Assembly (NCBI GenBank): GCA_041390865.1
Contig: JAWKPC010000009.1
Coordinates: 1-64,000 of the forward strand
Origin: JAUIIK01 sp041390865
GTDB taxonomy: Bacteria; Chloroflexota; Chloroflexia; Thermomicrobiales; CFX8
Length of the DNA stretch: 64,000 nucleotides
Direction of reading: 5' to 3'
This document shows positions 1-9,378 of the stretch, piece by piece. Below the pieces are notes generated by a model. It made no database searches and was not told the DNA's origin. It was given only the letters and a program-made list of their open reading frames with translations. Position 1 is the first letter of the stretch, and every line of letters begins with the position of its first letter. A program made the translations under genes and the position numbers.

Positions 1-40
1 GCGTGACCCATCACGCCCCTACCAACCGGGGTGATTCGCT

Positions 41-631
41 ATGGAATTCCAGGACGTCATTCGCAAGCGGAGAATGATCCGCAGCTACCTCGACAAGCCG
101 GTCGACCGGGAAACGGTCGACTTCATCCTCGAAAACGCAATCCGCGCGCCTTCGGCCGGGTTCAGCCAGGGCTGGGGCTTCCTGGTGCTGGAGGAGGAAG
201 AAGACCGCAAGCGCTTCTGGGAATCGAACTGGCCGGATCGCGAGGAAGACAGCCGCTGGCCGACGATGCAGAACGCGCCGGTCATCATCATCCCGATGGC
301 CCACAAACAGGCCTATCTCGACCGTTACGCCGAGCCCGACAAGGGCTGGGAGGACAAGGACGAGGAACGCTGGCCGGTGCCCTTCTGGATCATCGACACC
401 AGCTTCGCGGCCGAGAACATCCTCCTGACCGTCACCGACCTCGGACTCGGGGCGCTCTTCTTCGGGGTCGACACGCCGCGCTTCCGCGAGGCATTCGGCG
501 TGCCGGAAGCCTATGAGCCAATCGGCGCGATCACCATCGGCCACCCCGCGCCGCGCGACCGCAAGTCGCCATCGCTGAAGCGAGGCCGCCGGGGTATTGA
601 CGAAGTCGTACGCAGAGGGAGATGGTCCTGA
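41..631 (+). CDS. Nitroreductase family protein (first of tandem pair)
   Basis: 196 residues. The N-terminus (MEFQDVIRKRRMIRSY) and the segment ENAIRAPSAGFSQGW are typical of FMN-dependent nitroreductases, in which the N-terminal Arg cluster contacts the flavin phosphate. The C-terminal segment LGLGALFFGVD...PIGAITIGHPAP is the usual family ending. The expected role is NAD(P)H-dependent reduction of nitro, quinone or dehalogenation-type substrates by a soluble dimer; the substrate cannot be told. It starts on ATG behind a GGGGTGA stretch, and its last bases overlap an alternative start of the next gene. The next gene is a close paralogue, so this is a local duplication. The family call is secure and the substrate is unknown. 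Confidence 0.85.
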   Translation: MEFQDVIRKRRMIRSYLDKPVDRETVDFILENAIRAPSAGFSQGWGFLVLEEEEDRKRFWESNWPDREEDSRWPTMQNAPVIIIPMAHKQAYLDRYAEPDKGWEDKDEERWPVPFWIIDTSFAAENILLTVTDLGLGALFFGVDTPRFREAFGVPEAYEPIGAITIGHPAPRDRKSPSLKRGRRGIDEVVRRGRWS

Positions 632-633
632 CG

Positions 634-1227
634 ATGGAACTTCAAGAGGTCATTAACCGGCGGCGGATGTACCGCAAGTATGATCCCGACCGGCCGGTGC
701 CGAGAGAGAAGATCGAGCGGATCCTCTACAACGGCACCCGCGCACCGTCGGCGGGGTTCGCCCAGGGACTTGCCTTCCTGGTGCTGACCGAGCCCGACGA
801 ACGGGCGCTCTTCTGGGAGGCGACCAACCCGCCCGGCCAGGCTGAGGCGACCGGCTCGCCGCAACTGCACGACGCGCCGGTCATCATCGTCCCGCTGGCC
901 CACAAGCAGGCCTACCTCGACCGCTACGCCCAGCCCGACAAAGGCTTCCCGCCCAACTACGAGGAACGCTGGCGCGTGCCCCACTGGTACGTCGACACCG
1001 CCTTCGGGACGATGCTGATGCTGCTGACCGTCGTCGATGAAGAACTCGGCGCGCTCTTCTTCAGCATCCGCGACGAGAAGACGATCCACAACGCCTTTGA
1101 TGTCCCGCCGGGGTATGACCCAATCGGCGCGATCACCATCGGCTACCCCGCGCCCGGCTCCGGGACGCCCAGCCGCTCCAGCGAGCGCCGCCCGATCGAC
1201 GACATCGTCCACTGGGGACGGTGGTAG
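634..1227 (+). CDS. Nitroreductase family protein (second of tandem pair)
   Basis: 197 residues from the ATG at 634 (MELQEVINRRRMYRKY), which aligns with the start of the upstream paralogue. An in-frame ATG at 622 would add MVLT and overlap the previous stop, but the purine stretch AGAGGGA lies directly against it, so 634 is preferred. It shares NGTRAPSAGFAQG, the HKQAYLDRYAQPDKG segment and PIGAITIGYPAP with the neighbour. It is probably a flavin-dependent oxidoreductase that could form a hetero- or homodimer with the upstream product. The two genes are almost certainly co-transcribed. The gene converges on the VOC gene with a gap of only 7 bp. Confidence 0.85.
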   Translation: MELQEVINRRRMYRKYDPDRPVPREKIERILYNGTRAPSAGFAQGLAFLVLTEPDERALFWEATNPPGQAEATGSPQLHDAPVIIVPLAHKQAYLDRYAQPDKGFPPNYEERWRVPHWYVDTAFGTMLMLLTVVDEELGALFFSIRDEKTIHNAFDVPPGYDPIGAITIGYPAPGSGTPSRSSERRPIDDIVHWGRW

Positions 1228-1234
1228 GCGCGGG

Positions 1235-1681
1235 TCAGGCTGCGGCCAGGGCCGCCTTTATCTCGTCATAGTCGTAGCTGGTGACCTCGTAGTTGTTGCC
1301 CCAGGGGTCGCGAAAGTAGATCGACCAGGCCAGATCGTGGTCGACGACCTCATCGCGCGTGAGCCGGCCGCCATGCCGGCTGGCGACCTCGACCTCTTCG
1401 ATATGACGAAGAAAGTCCATGAACCCCTTGGCATCGACGCGGAAGGCGACCAGGTGGTGGCCGATCGTCTCGCGTCCCTGCGGGCCATCGCCGTGGAAGA
1501 GCGCCAGCATCGTGTTGCCGCCATCGCTGGAGATCATCAACGGCTGTCCCTCGTCGGCCCAGAGCTTCACCTTCTCGACCGGCACAAGCCCCAGCACCTC
1601 GCGGTACCACTCCAGCGCCGCCTCGAAATCCGGCACGAAGAGTTCGACGTGGTCGATCTGTTGGACTTTGAACCCTGCCAT
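1235..1681 (-). CDS. VOC (glyoxalase/dioxygenase fold) family protein
   Basis: 148 residues. It begins with the classic IDHVELFVPDFEAALEWYREVLGL of the vicinal oxygen chelate superfamily and ends with the second-half signature IYFRDPWGNNYEVTSYDY. The paired beta-alpha-beta-beta-beta modules usually hold a divalent metal with His and Glu ligands, here most likely His in IDHVE and Glu in NYEVTS. Possible activities are a glyoxalase-like isomerase, an extradiol dioxygenase or an antibiotic-binding protein, and the sequence does not decide. It is monocistronic, convergent with the nitroreductase pair and divergent from the beta-propeller gene. Confidence 0.8.
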   Translation of the reverse strand: MAGFKVQQIDHVELFVPDFEAALEWYREVLGLVPVEKVKLWADEGQPLMISSDGGNTMLALFHGDGPQGRETIGHHLVAFRVDAKGFMDFLRHIEEVEVASRHGGRLTRDEVVDHDLAWSIYFRDPWGNNYEVTSYDYDEIKAALAAA

Positions 1682-1867
1682 CGCCAGTTCACCTCACCTC
1701 CCCGGGCTCTCGAACGTTGACATCGCCACTCTATCGAATCGCTGCAGACTGCGAATCGGAATAATCACGCATTGCGCTTACGGTAGACAGAGATTGTTCC
1801 TGTCCGCGCTACAATGCCGTCCGGTATGCATGAGGTAGAGCTATCCACTGGTACAGGGAGGAAATGC

Positions 1868-4800
1868 ATGGCTGAGAGGGCGAAGCTAATCGAGGCGATG
1901 AAATATCGCTGCATCGGGCCGGTCCGGGGCGGACGCGTCGTCGCGGTGGCCGGTGACCCGGTCAACAAGTCGACCTTCTACTTCGGCTCGACCGGCGGCG
2001 GGGTCTGGAAGACGACCGATGGCGGCGTCTCCTGGCGCAATGTCTCCGACGGCTACTTCAACTGGGCCTCGGTCGGGGCCCTGCAGGTCGCACCGTCGGA
2101 CCCCAACGTGATCTACGCCGGCATGGGCGAGACCTCGATCCGCGGCAACGTTTCGCGCGGCGATGGCGTCTACAAGTCGACCGATGCGGGCCAGACCTGG
2201 CAGCACATGGGGCTGGCCGAGACGCAGAACATCGGCGAGATCCAGATCCACCGAGAACCCCGACCTCGTCTATCTGGCAGCCCTCGGACACGTCTGGGGA
2301 CCGGAACCGGAACGCGGCGTCTACCGCTCGAAAGATGGCGGCCAGAACTGGGAACTGGTCCTCCACAAGAGCAGCACCGCCGGTGCAGTCGATCTGGCAA
2401 TGGACCCCAAGAACCCGCGCATTCTCTATGCCGCAATCTGGGAAGGCAGACGCGGACCGCATTATCTCTCGTCCGGCGGCAACGATTCCGGTATGTGGAT
2501 GTCGACCGATGCCGGGGACAGCTGGAAAGAGATCACCCACAACCCTGGCCTGCCGCAGGGCGAGGTCATCGGCAAGATCGGGTTTCGGCCTCCGGCGCGA
2601 AGGCCGGACGGGTCTACGCCATCGTCGAGGCCGAGGATGGCGCGGTCTTCCGCTCGGACGACTACGGCGCGACCTGGACGAGGGGCAGCGAGGACCGCAA
2701 CCTGCGCCAGCGCGCCTGGTACTACCACCACATCTACGCCGACCCGAACGACCCCGACACGGTCTACGTCCTGAACGTCAACATGTGGAGGTCAATCGGA
2801 CGGCAAGATCTTCGAGTCGATTTCCGTCCAGCACGGCGACACCCACGACCTCTGGATCGACCCGGAGGATTCCAACCGGATGATTCTGGGCGATGACGGC
2901 GGCGCGGAGGTCAGCTTCAACTATGGAGTGGGCTGGTCGCCGATCGAGAACCAGCCGACGGCCGAGTTCTATCACGTCACCGTCGACAACGCCGTTCCCT
3001 ACCGCGTCTACGGCGCCCAGCAGGACAACACGACGATGAGCGTCCCGAGCCGCTCGAACACCGGAGCGATCACCCGCCCGGAGTACTACGAGATCGGCGG
3101 CGGCGAATCGGGCTACATCGCGGTGAAGCCTGACGATCCGGACATCATCTACGCCGGCAGCTACGGCGGCCTCCTGACCGAATACAACGCCCGGACGCGG
3201 CTGGTGAAGCCGGTTAACGTCTGGCCGGAGATGACCCTGGGATCGGCCGGAGCCGAGATGCGCTGGCGTTTCCAGTGGACCTCGCCGACGGTCTTCTCGC
3301 CGCACGATCCGAATACGCTCTACCACGGCGGCAACGTTGTCTTCCGCTCGAACAACGGCGGCCACAGCTGGAAGCAGATCAGTCCCGACCTGACCCGCGC
3401 CGATCCGGAGACGATGGTCGCATCGGGCGGCCCGATCACGAAGGACAACACCGGCGCAGAGACCTACGCGACTGTCTTCGCCATCGCCGAATCGCCGGTC
3501 GAGCAGGGCGTCATCTGGTCCGGCTCCGACGACGGCCTGATCTATCTCTCCCGCGATGGCGGCGACAACTGGTCGAACGTGACGATGGGACCGGATCTGC
3601 TGCCGGAGTTCTCGCTGATCTCGATCATCGACCCCTCGCCGCACGACGCCGGGACCTGCTACGTCGCCGCGACCCGCTACAAGTCGCACGACGACAAGCC
3701 CTATCTGTTCAAGACGACCGACTACGGCGAATCCTGGCAGGCGATCGCCAACGGCATCCCCGAGAACGAATTCACCCGTGCCATTCGGGAAGATCCGGAG
3801 GTTCCGGGGCTGCTCTATGCCGGCACCGAGCGGGGCGTCTGGTATTCGGTCGATGGTGGTGAGAGCTGGGAGTCGCTCAAACTCAACCTGCCGGTCGTGC
3901 CGATTCACGATCTGATTGTCAAGAATGACGATCTCGTCCTCGCGACCCATGGCCGCAGCTTCTGGATCCTCGACGACCTCGGGCCACTCCGCCAGCTGGC
4001 GAAAGGTGAGGTCGACACGGACGGCGCGGTGCTCTTCAAGCCGCGCAACACCGTCCGCTGGGCGACTGCCCGTGGCTTCAACAGCCGGCCGTCGGAAGGA
4101 CGCAACTACTTCCGCTCTGCCGGGTTGGTCGTCAGCTTCGACGTCGAGAAGAACGAAGAGGGCGAGCTGGAACGGCAGTGGCTCGACGCCGGCGCGAATC
4201 CGCCGGAAGGCGTCGTCATCCAGTACTACCTCCCCGAGGAACCGGAAGACGATATCACCCTGACGATCAAGGACAGCGACGGCAACACCGTCCAGAGCTA
4301 CTCCAGCGCCAAGCCGAAGGATGAGGACTACAAGGACAAGCCCGGCCTGACCAAGCCGACGCCGGTCCCGGCAGACGAAGGCGCGAACCGCTTCGTCTGG
4401 GACTTCCGCTACCCGAACGCAACCCAGGTGCCGGACGATACCGGCTCGATGGGATTCGCCGGCGGTTCTCCGACCGGTCCGAAGGCCGTTCCGGGGCGCT
4501 ACACGGTTGAGCTGACCGTCGGCGGCACGACGCTGAGCCAGGATTTCGAAGTGCTCGGCGATTCGCGCACCGGCGCGAGCCAGGCGGACTATCAGGAGCA
4601 GTTCGATCTGACGATGCAGGTCAGCAACAAGCTCTCGGAACTGCACGAGGGTGTCAACCGGCTCCGGAAGGTCCGCAAGCAGGTCGACATGTGGATCGAG
4701 CGGCTGGACAACGAGGACGTTACCCAGGCCGGCGAGGATCTGAAGACCAAACTGCGGAGCGTCGAAGACGTCCTGATCCAGTGGCGCGCCAAGGCGGCCC

Positions 4801-5026
4801 AGGACACGCTCAACTTCCCGGTCCTGATCAACGCCAAGCTGGCCGCCCTGATCTCGATGATCGGCGCGATCGAGGGCAAGCCGACCCAGCAGTCCTACGA
4901 CGTCTACAACGACCTTGCGGCCGGGTCGACGAGCAGCTCGCGAAGCTCGATGCCGTGCTGGCCGAAGATCTCCCGGCCTTCAATGCGAAGGTCAAGGAAG
5001 TCGGCGCCGAGGCGGTGGCGATTTAG
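1868..5026 (+). pseudogene. Sortilin/VPS10-like beta-propeller protein (BNR/Asp-box repeats), frame broken 4 times
   Basis: The protein of about 1050 residues begins at ATG 1868 behind AGGGAGG. It opens with RCIGPVRGGRVVAVAGDP and then has many Asp-box blades such as VWKTTDGGVSWRNVSDG, MWMSTDAGDSWKEI and LFKTTDYGESWQAI. Such proteins are annotated as WD40/YVTN/BNR-like or glycosyl hydrolase-like; no catalytic function is proven. No signal peptide is visible. The frame changes near 2252, 2587, 2798 and 4926. At 2587 and 4926 a GGGG run appears to have lost one G, and at 2798 a G seems to have been gained. Homology is continuous across all breaks, so sequencing error is more likely than true decay. 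A C-terminal helical segment (about residues 920-1050) follows the propeller. Confidence 0.75.
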
Positions 5027-5044
5027 GGAGGTCCGTCGCCTTCA

Positions 5045-5190
5045 ACCCCTCTCCCACAGCTCCGCTTCGCTACGCGGAAGAGGGGGCCCGATCCAGGCAA
5101 CGACATTGCTGCTCTTTTCTTGTTCCCCTCTTCCCTCTGAGCGTAGCGGAAGCGTGTCGGAGAGGGCCGCGGTGAGGGAGGTCTTCACTG
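5045..5190. repeat. Intergenic imperfect inverted repeat, CCCTCTCC type
   Basis: The stretch reads CCCTCTCCCACAGC, then CCGCTTCGCTACGC, GAAGAGGGG, and about 60 bases later CCCTCTTCCCTCTGAGCGTAG, CGGAAGCG, GAGAGGGCC and GTGAGGG. The CCGCTTCGCTACGC arm pairs imperfectly with GCGTAGCGGAAGCG. It has the look of a dispersed non-coding repeat (REP/MITE-like) found between genes. A second block beginning CCCCTCTCCCACTCAG is at about 14219. It could also serve as a transcription stop for the gene at 1868-5026. No transposase is near. Confidence 0.45.
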
Positions 5191-5193
5191 TGC

Positions 5194-5575
5194 CTACGAG
5201 GTCGCGAGACTGCCTTCGGTCATGAGCGAATCGACAAGATAGCTTGCCGCTTCGATATTCGTCCAGCTCGTGCTCATAGGATGACTCAGCCGCATTCGTG
5301 AGCGTGTCAACGAAGGGTTCCAGCCAAGGATGCCGGGGCACGTATGTTCGCGTGAATGACTCGGTCTGGATTCCGATCAGTTCCATTGTTTCGGGATCCA
5401 GCATTGCATAACAACGTGTCGGTGATGTCGACACTAATGGATGGTCCAGTTTTGTCGTAAATGAAGAAGTCAGTGTATCGGCTTCTTTGTCGTGCTCGAT
5501 TCTGGATTCATCGGTAGCGGAAACCGCCGGGATCGCGCCGTAGATGAAACGTGTCTGGCATTACGTGTCGGCCAT
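5194..5575 (-). pseudogene. Possible DUF2283-like small protein, interrupted
   Basis: An ATG at 5575 has a good AAGAGG site but meets TAA after four codons (MADT). The same frame then continues open with ESRIEHDKEADTL, YAMLDPETMELIGIQTESFTR and HPWLEPFVDTL. The pattern (acidic D-x-EAD-x-L start, then LDPETMELIGIQ) resembles DUF2283-type small proteins, some of which are antitoxin-like. A frame change near 5250 would give a C-terminus ending in LMTEGSLATS at 5194. This is a tentative reading, and the stop and frame change may be sequence errors or decay. It lies next to the lower-GC TcmP island. Confidence 0.3.
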
Positions 5576-5696
5576 AGCTATGCCTCTTAACCCGCGATCC
5601 TTGGTGGAGTTGCAACTGCCAGGACACCAATAAGATCTTCAGCTCACTTCGCTATTATGATACGATCAGAACATACGTTCTTTCTAAGTCGAAAGT

Positions 5697-6856
5697 GTGC
5701 AGATGCCACCAAAGAAGCATGGCACAATCTGGGAGGCTAAGCCTCATACGATCGCCAAAGTCAAGATCTTAGAACGATATCTCCAAGCGTGGTCCCGATT
5801 ATGGGAAGATCTGCGGGCTACGGGCAGGAGATTCTCTACATCGACGGTTTTGCAGGTCCCGGTCACTATATCAATCATCCGACTGGATCTCCTGTTGCTG
5901 CCCTACGAGCAGCTGCAAGGCAAGAAGCCAAGCCGATGTGACAATGGAAAGCAGGGATATTCACTGCGCTTTCGTCGAGATGGATACTGATCGATGCGAG
6001 TACCTACAAAATCACCTGATGCCGTTTCAGGCGATTTCAGGTGTGAACTACTCCATCGCATGTACTCCGTTCTCGGAGGGGATCGACGAACTGGCGAAGC
6101 AGAGGCCCGAGTTCTTTACCGGTCGGCTGCCCATGTTCGCATTTATCGATCCGTTTGGCGCTACCGGTGCTCCGTTCTCGGTGGTGTATCGGCTTCTGGC
6201 CAGTCCAAGATCGGAAGTATTCATCAACTTTGATGTTGATGCCGTAGCACGGATCTTCGGAGCTGGGGATCACGCTCGACATGAGGATCTGCTGGGCGAT
6301 ATCTTCGGCGACAATGAATGGCGGTCGGAATTCGAGCGGTTTAGTAGCGATTTCCCAAATTTATGGTGGGCGATTCTAGCCGCTTATAAGACGAGGCTCT
6401 GGAATCTGCCGCGAGTCCGTGCATCATTCTCCTTTGAGATGACAATACCGATACTCTTCCTCACTATCATCTTATCTTCGCTAGTCAGCATCATCGTGGA
6501 TTGGAAAAGATGAAGGAAGCGATGAAAGGGATTGACCAAACGGGCGAGTATCGGTTCTATGACGCGCATGTGAATCGGCCTAGACTATTCAGATTTGATC
6601 AGCCTCGAGACTTTGCGCCCAAGCTCAAGGAGTCTTTGAAGGCGCATCAGTTTCTTATGACGCAGTTCGAGACTACGCCTTGAATGAAACTCCATTCTTG
6701 AATCCAAAGAGCATGCTCAAGGTCCTGGAGGAAGACGGACTGATAACCGTAGATTCTACAAACCCGAAACGACGTCTAGGCACCTTTAACGAGAAATGGC
6801 TGAGATTGATCCAATTGAAGAAGGAAGGTTCCGATGGCGAGACGGAGCAATATTGA
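5697..6856 (+). pseudogene. tcmP: Three-Cys-motif partner protein TcmP, frame broken
   Basis: Reassembled from three frames. The N-terminus (HGTIWEAKPHTIAKVKILER) starts at GTG 5697 or ATG 5703. A second frame carries ILYIDGFAGPGHYINHPTGSP and the third carries FVEMDTDRCEYLQ, FIDPFGATGAPFSVVYRLL and EVFINFDVDAVARIFG. The tail, LEKMKEAMKGIDQTGEYRFYD through KRRLGTFNEKWLRL, ends at TGA 6854-6856. YIDGFAGPG and the FVEMD / FIDPFG motifs are hallmarks of TcmP, whose methyltransferase-like fold has no assigned substrate. It overlaps the start of its usual partner (DUF5131) by 23 bp. GC is lower than in flanking genes, suggesting an acquired module. At least three frame changes are present, so decay is possible. 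Confidence 0.7.
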
Positions 6857-7592
6857 GTGGACTGACATGACGTGGAATCCCGTAACTGGTTGTACAAAGA
6901 TCAGTGCTGGATGTAAACATTGCTACGCGGAAACAATGGCAAAACGACTCCACCAATGGGGAGCGCGCGATATCGAGATGGATTCAAAGTCACACTTCAC
7001 GAAGATCTGATCGGACTACCCTTCCGGTGGAGGAAGCTCGCATGGTCTTCGTCAACTCGATGTCGGATCTGTTTCACGACCGAGTCCCGTTCCGCTTCAT
7101 CGAACGGGTCTTCGAAACTATGGAGGCATGTTCACAGCATGTCTTTCAAGTACTTACCATGCGGCCAGAACGCTTTGGATGTCGCCAATAGCTTGCCATG
7201 GCCTGAAAACGTTTGATGGGTCGTCAGTGTAGAAAACCAACGCTACACCTATAGATCAGAGATTCTCCAGCGAGTACCAGCTCAGGTCAGGTTTCTGTCA
7301 ATTGAGCCGCTAATCGGTCGAATTGATCACATCTCTCTCGATGAGATCCACTGGGTGATAGTAGGTGGAGAATCAGGTCCGCGAGCCCGTCCACTGGAAC
7401 CCTCATGGGTCGAGGAGATCTATAGTAAATGCCGCGCATCGGACGTTCCGTTCTTCTTTAAGCAATGGGGAGGGTTCAAAACATCGAACTGGACGCGAGC
7501 TATTTGGGACGACGTTCGATGAAATGCCATTCGCCTACGAGAATCGCACGTCTAGTCAACGTTCGATCCCGATTACGGTCGATCTTCATTGA
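6834..7592 (+). pseudogene. DUF5131 / phage Gp37-Gp68 family protein (three-Cys motif), frame broken
   Basis: ATG 6834 opens MARRSNIEWTDMTWNPVTGC. The three-cysteine motif is C-x6-C-x2-C (CTKISAGCKHCYAE), reminiscent of an iron-sulfur cluster site. Other frames supply ARYRDGFKVTLHEDLIGLPF, MVFVNSMSDLFHDRVPF, HVFQVLTMRPERFG, VRFLSIEPLIG, WVIVGGESGPRARPLEPSW, PFFFKQWGG and GRELFGTTFDEMP, which are in the exact order of the family. The family is common on phages and integrative elements, paired with TcmP, and its reaction is unknown. Five or more frame changes are needed over 760 bp, the densest in the window, so this copy may be truly dead. Confidence 0.7.
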
Positions 7593-7718
7593 GGTCTCAT
7601 CATGGTCGCTAGCGCTGTTCCGCGGACGCCCAAGTGAAGCTGCCGTTCGCACAGTTGTGTGGGGGGCATGACTAAGTGAGGCCGACTGTTCAAAACCATT
7701 CAAAGATGAAGGAAGCGC

Positions 7719-8213
7719 ATGAAAATCGAAGCGAAGCTCGAAGAGATGGGGTTGACGTTGCCGCCGGTCGGGACGTACGCGTCGCCGCAGACGGGACCAC
7801 CGGTGCCGGTCGTGGTGCGGAATGGCATCGCCTACGTATCGGGCCACTCGTCGCGGGCGATAGACGGCAAGGGCGCGGCGCCGAAGGGTGCGGTTCCGAG
7901 CAAGGTCTCGCCGGACGACGCTCGCGAGGCGGCGAAGGGCGCGGGTCTGACGATCCTTACCCAGCTCAAGGAAGAACTCGGCGATCTCGACCGCATCTCG
8001 AAGTGGCTCTACGTCGCCGGAATGGTCAACGCCGATCCGGGGTTTGACCGGACATCGTATGTCATGAGCGGTTTCTCGGAGTTCATCATCGAGTTGTTCG
8101 GGCCGGAAATCGGCAATCACGCCCGTTCGGCGGCAGGCCATTCGACGCTGGCCGGCAACAGCTGCGTCATCGTTGCAGCCTGGGTCGAGGTCGACGGGCA
8201 CGACACGGAATAG
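7719..8213 (+). CDS. RidA/YjgF/YER057c/UK114 family protein
   Basis: 164 residues, longer than the ~130 of canonical RidA, with a leading KIEAKLEEMGLTLPPVGTYA. Motifs include RNGIAYVSGHSS, ILTQLKEELGDLDRISKWLYVAGMVNAD and ARSAAGHSTLAGNSCVIVAAWVEV. The last replaces the R-x-A-V-G-V-x-x-LP motif, so it belongs to a divergent RidA subgroup in which enamine/imine deaminase activity is not assured. A GAAGGAAG Shine-Dalgarno precedes the ATG. It is soluble and cytoplasmic. It converges with the AzlD gene with a gap of about 10 bp. Confidence 0.85.
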   Translation: MKIEAKLEEMGLTLPPVGTYASPQTGPPVPVVVRNGIAYVSGHSSRAIDGKGAAPKGAVPSKVSPDDAREAAKGAGLTILTQLKEELGDLDRISKWLYVAGMVNADPGFDRTSYVMSGFSEFIIELFGPEIGNHARSAAGHSTLAGNSCVIVAAWVEVDGHDTE

Positions 8214-8223
8214 GTCCTGTGCC

Positions 8224-8514
8224 TCAGAGGAGCCAGAAGACGGCCATCCCGGTCAGGAGAGCGGCCCAGAGCTGACGGGTCAGAAGCACGGCTCCGGCGG
8301 CGAGCAGTGCGGCGACAATCCTGACGGCGTCGAGGTTGCCGTCGCTGCTCAGGCCGGGAACGATGAGCGCGGCGAAGGCGGCGACCGGGACGTAGGCCAG
8401 CGCCCTGTCGAGTCTGGCCGGGATAGCCTTTCGATTGAGCAGGGTGAAGCCGACAACCCGGGTAACGTAGGTCCCCAATGCGATGACGGCGATCAGTCCG
8501 GCACGCTCGATCAT
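8224..8514 (-). CDS. azlD: AzlD domain branched-chain amino acid transport subunit
   Basis: 96 residues, almost wholly hydrophobic, with three to four membrane segments (IALGTYVTRVVGFTLL, ALAYVPVAAFAALIVPGL, IVAALLAAGAVLLTRQLW and LLTGMAVFWLL). The YVTRVVGF segment and the small size are typical of AzlD. Its ATG overlaps the stop of the upstream azlC gene (8511-8514, ATGA), the classic translationally coupled azlCD pair. Together they would form an exporter of branched-chain amino acids or related compounds. Confidence 0.85.
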   Translation of the reverse strand: MIERAGLIAVIALGTYVTRVVGFTLLNRKAIPARLDRALAYVPVAAFAALIVPGLSSDGNLDAVRIVAALLAAGAVLLTRQLWAALLTGMAVFWLL

Positions 8515-9251
8515 CCGGGCCCTCCAGTGAGAGCCGTCGAGCAGGACGCTGCCGTCGCGGCCAGCGCGATGACCAGGACGATCGATGCTCCGTCAGGCAC
8601 GACCCCATCGATGGCGAACATCAGCGCTGCGGCGATGATCGCGACGGCGACGTCGACGCGTGTCTTCAGCATCGGCATCAGCAATGCCACGAAGGTAAGC
8701 GGGAAGATGAACTCCAGGCCGATTCGCTCGGTGGCGGGTAAGGCATCGCCAACCAGCGCTCCGAAAGCCGTTGCCGGGATGTAGATGATCCAGAGGCTGA
8801 TGCTGACCCCCAGGAGAAACAGGGAGCTCACCCGACCGGCGACGAATGACCGGAGCGAGACGCCATAGGATTCGTCGGTCAAGAAGAAGGCAAGGACCGG
8901 TTTCGGCGGCGTCGTGCGCTCCGGCAACCAGCGGTTGATCGACAGGCCGTAGAAGATGTGGCGGACATTCAGGAGGAGCCCGGTCAGGACGATCGGGATG
9001 AATCCAGCGCCGGAGGCATAGAGGGCGACGGCCGCGACCTGAGCCGAGCCGGCGAAGATCAGGGCCGACATCGCGACGATCTCGAACGGCCCGAAACCTG
9101 CCGTGCGGGCGGCGATTGCATAGGCGATCGAGAAAGCGACCACGCCGGGCCAGAGCGGGATCATCTGGATAAAGCCGCGCCGGAAATCCTCATCGAGGCC
9201 GACGGCGGCGATCTGTTGTCCGACGTGCCGCCGGCTCGGAAGAACTGACAT
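8511..9251 (-). CDS. azlC: AzlC family permease (branched-chain amino acid exporter)
   Basis: 246 residues with an N-terminal cytoplasmic stretch and then GFIQMIPLWPGVVAFSIAYAIAA, the conserved AzlC opening. It is followed by SALIFAGSAQVAAVAL, LTGLLLNVRHIFYGLSI and FFLTDESYGVSL, which are all family signatures. Six to seven membrane helices are apparent. It pairs with azlD through an ATGA overlap and is divergent from a MocR-type regulator that is its likely controller; the intergenic region contains a 12-bp palindrome. Confidence 0.88.
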   Translation of the reverse strand: MSVLPSRRHVGQQIAAVGLDEDFRRGFIQMIPLWPGVVAFSIAYAIAARTAGFGPFEIVAMSALIFAGSAQVAAVALYASGAGFIPIVLTGLLLNVRHIFYGLSINRWLPERTTPPKPVLAFFLTDESYGVSLRSFVAGRVSSLFLLGVSISLWIIYIPATAFGALVGDALPATERIGLEFIFPLTFVALLMPMLKTRVDVAVAIIAAALMFAIDGVVPDGASIVLVIALAATAASCSTALTGGPG

Positions 9252-9302
9252 GTGGTCATGTCCGATCTGTTAGATCGAGAGTCCAATAGGTCGATATTGA
9301 AT

Positions 9303-9314
9303 GGGCACGTGCCC
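9303..9314. promoter_or_regulatory. 12-bp perfect palindrome between azlC and mocR-type gene
   Basis: GGGCACGTGCCC is a perfect palindrome in the divergent intergenic region of azlCD and the MocR-type regulator. Its position about 50 bp upstream of azlC and 65 bp upstream of the regulator start fits an operator serving one or both promoters. GntR/MocR proteins often bind direct repeats, so assignment to that regulator is only an inference. Confidence 0.35.
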
Positions 9315-9378
9315 GTAGGAAATACCCAATATGTGATTGGATCTTCCGGAGTCTGGTAGCTACGACTACAATGCAGCT

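Noticed and set aside
2778..4646. 622-codon open frame on the minus strand
   Set aside because: It is antisense to the beta-propeller gene, rich in Arg, Val and Asp, with no motifs. The plus strand carries clear Asp-box repeats.
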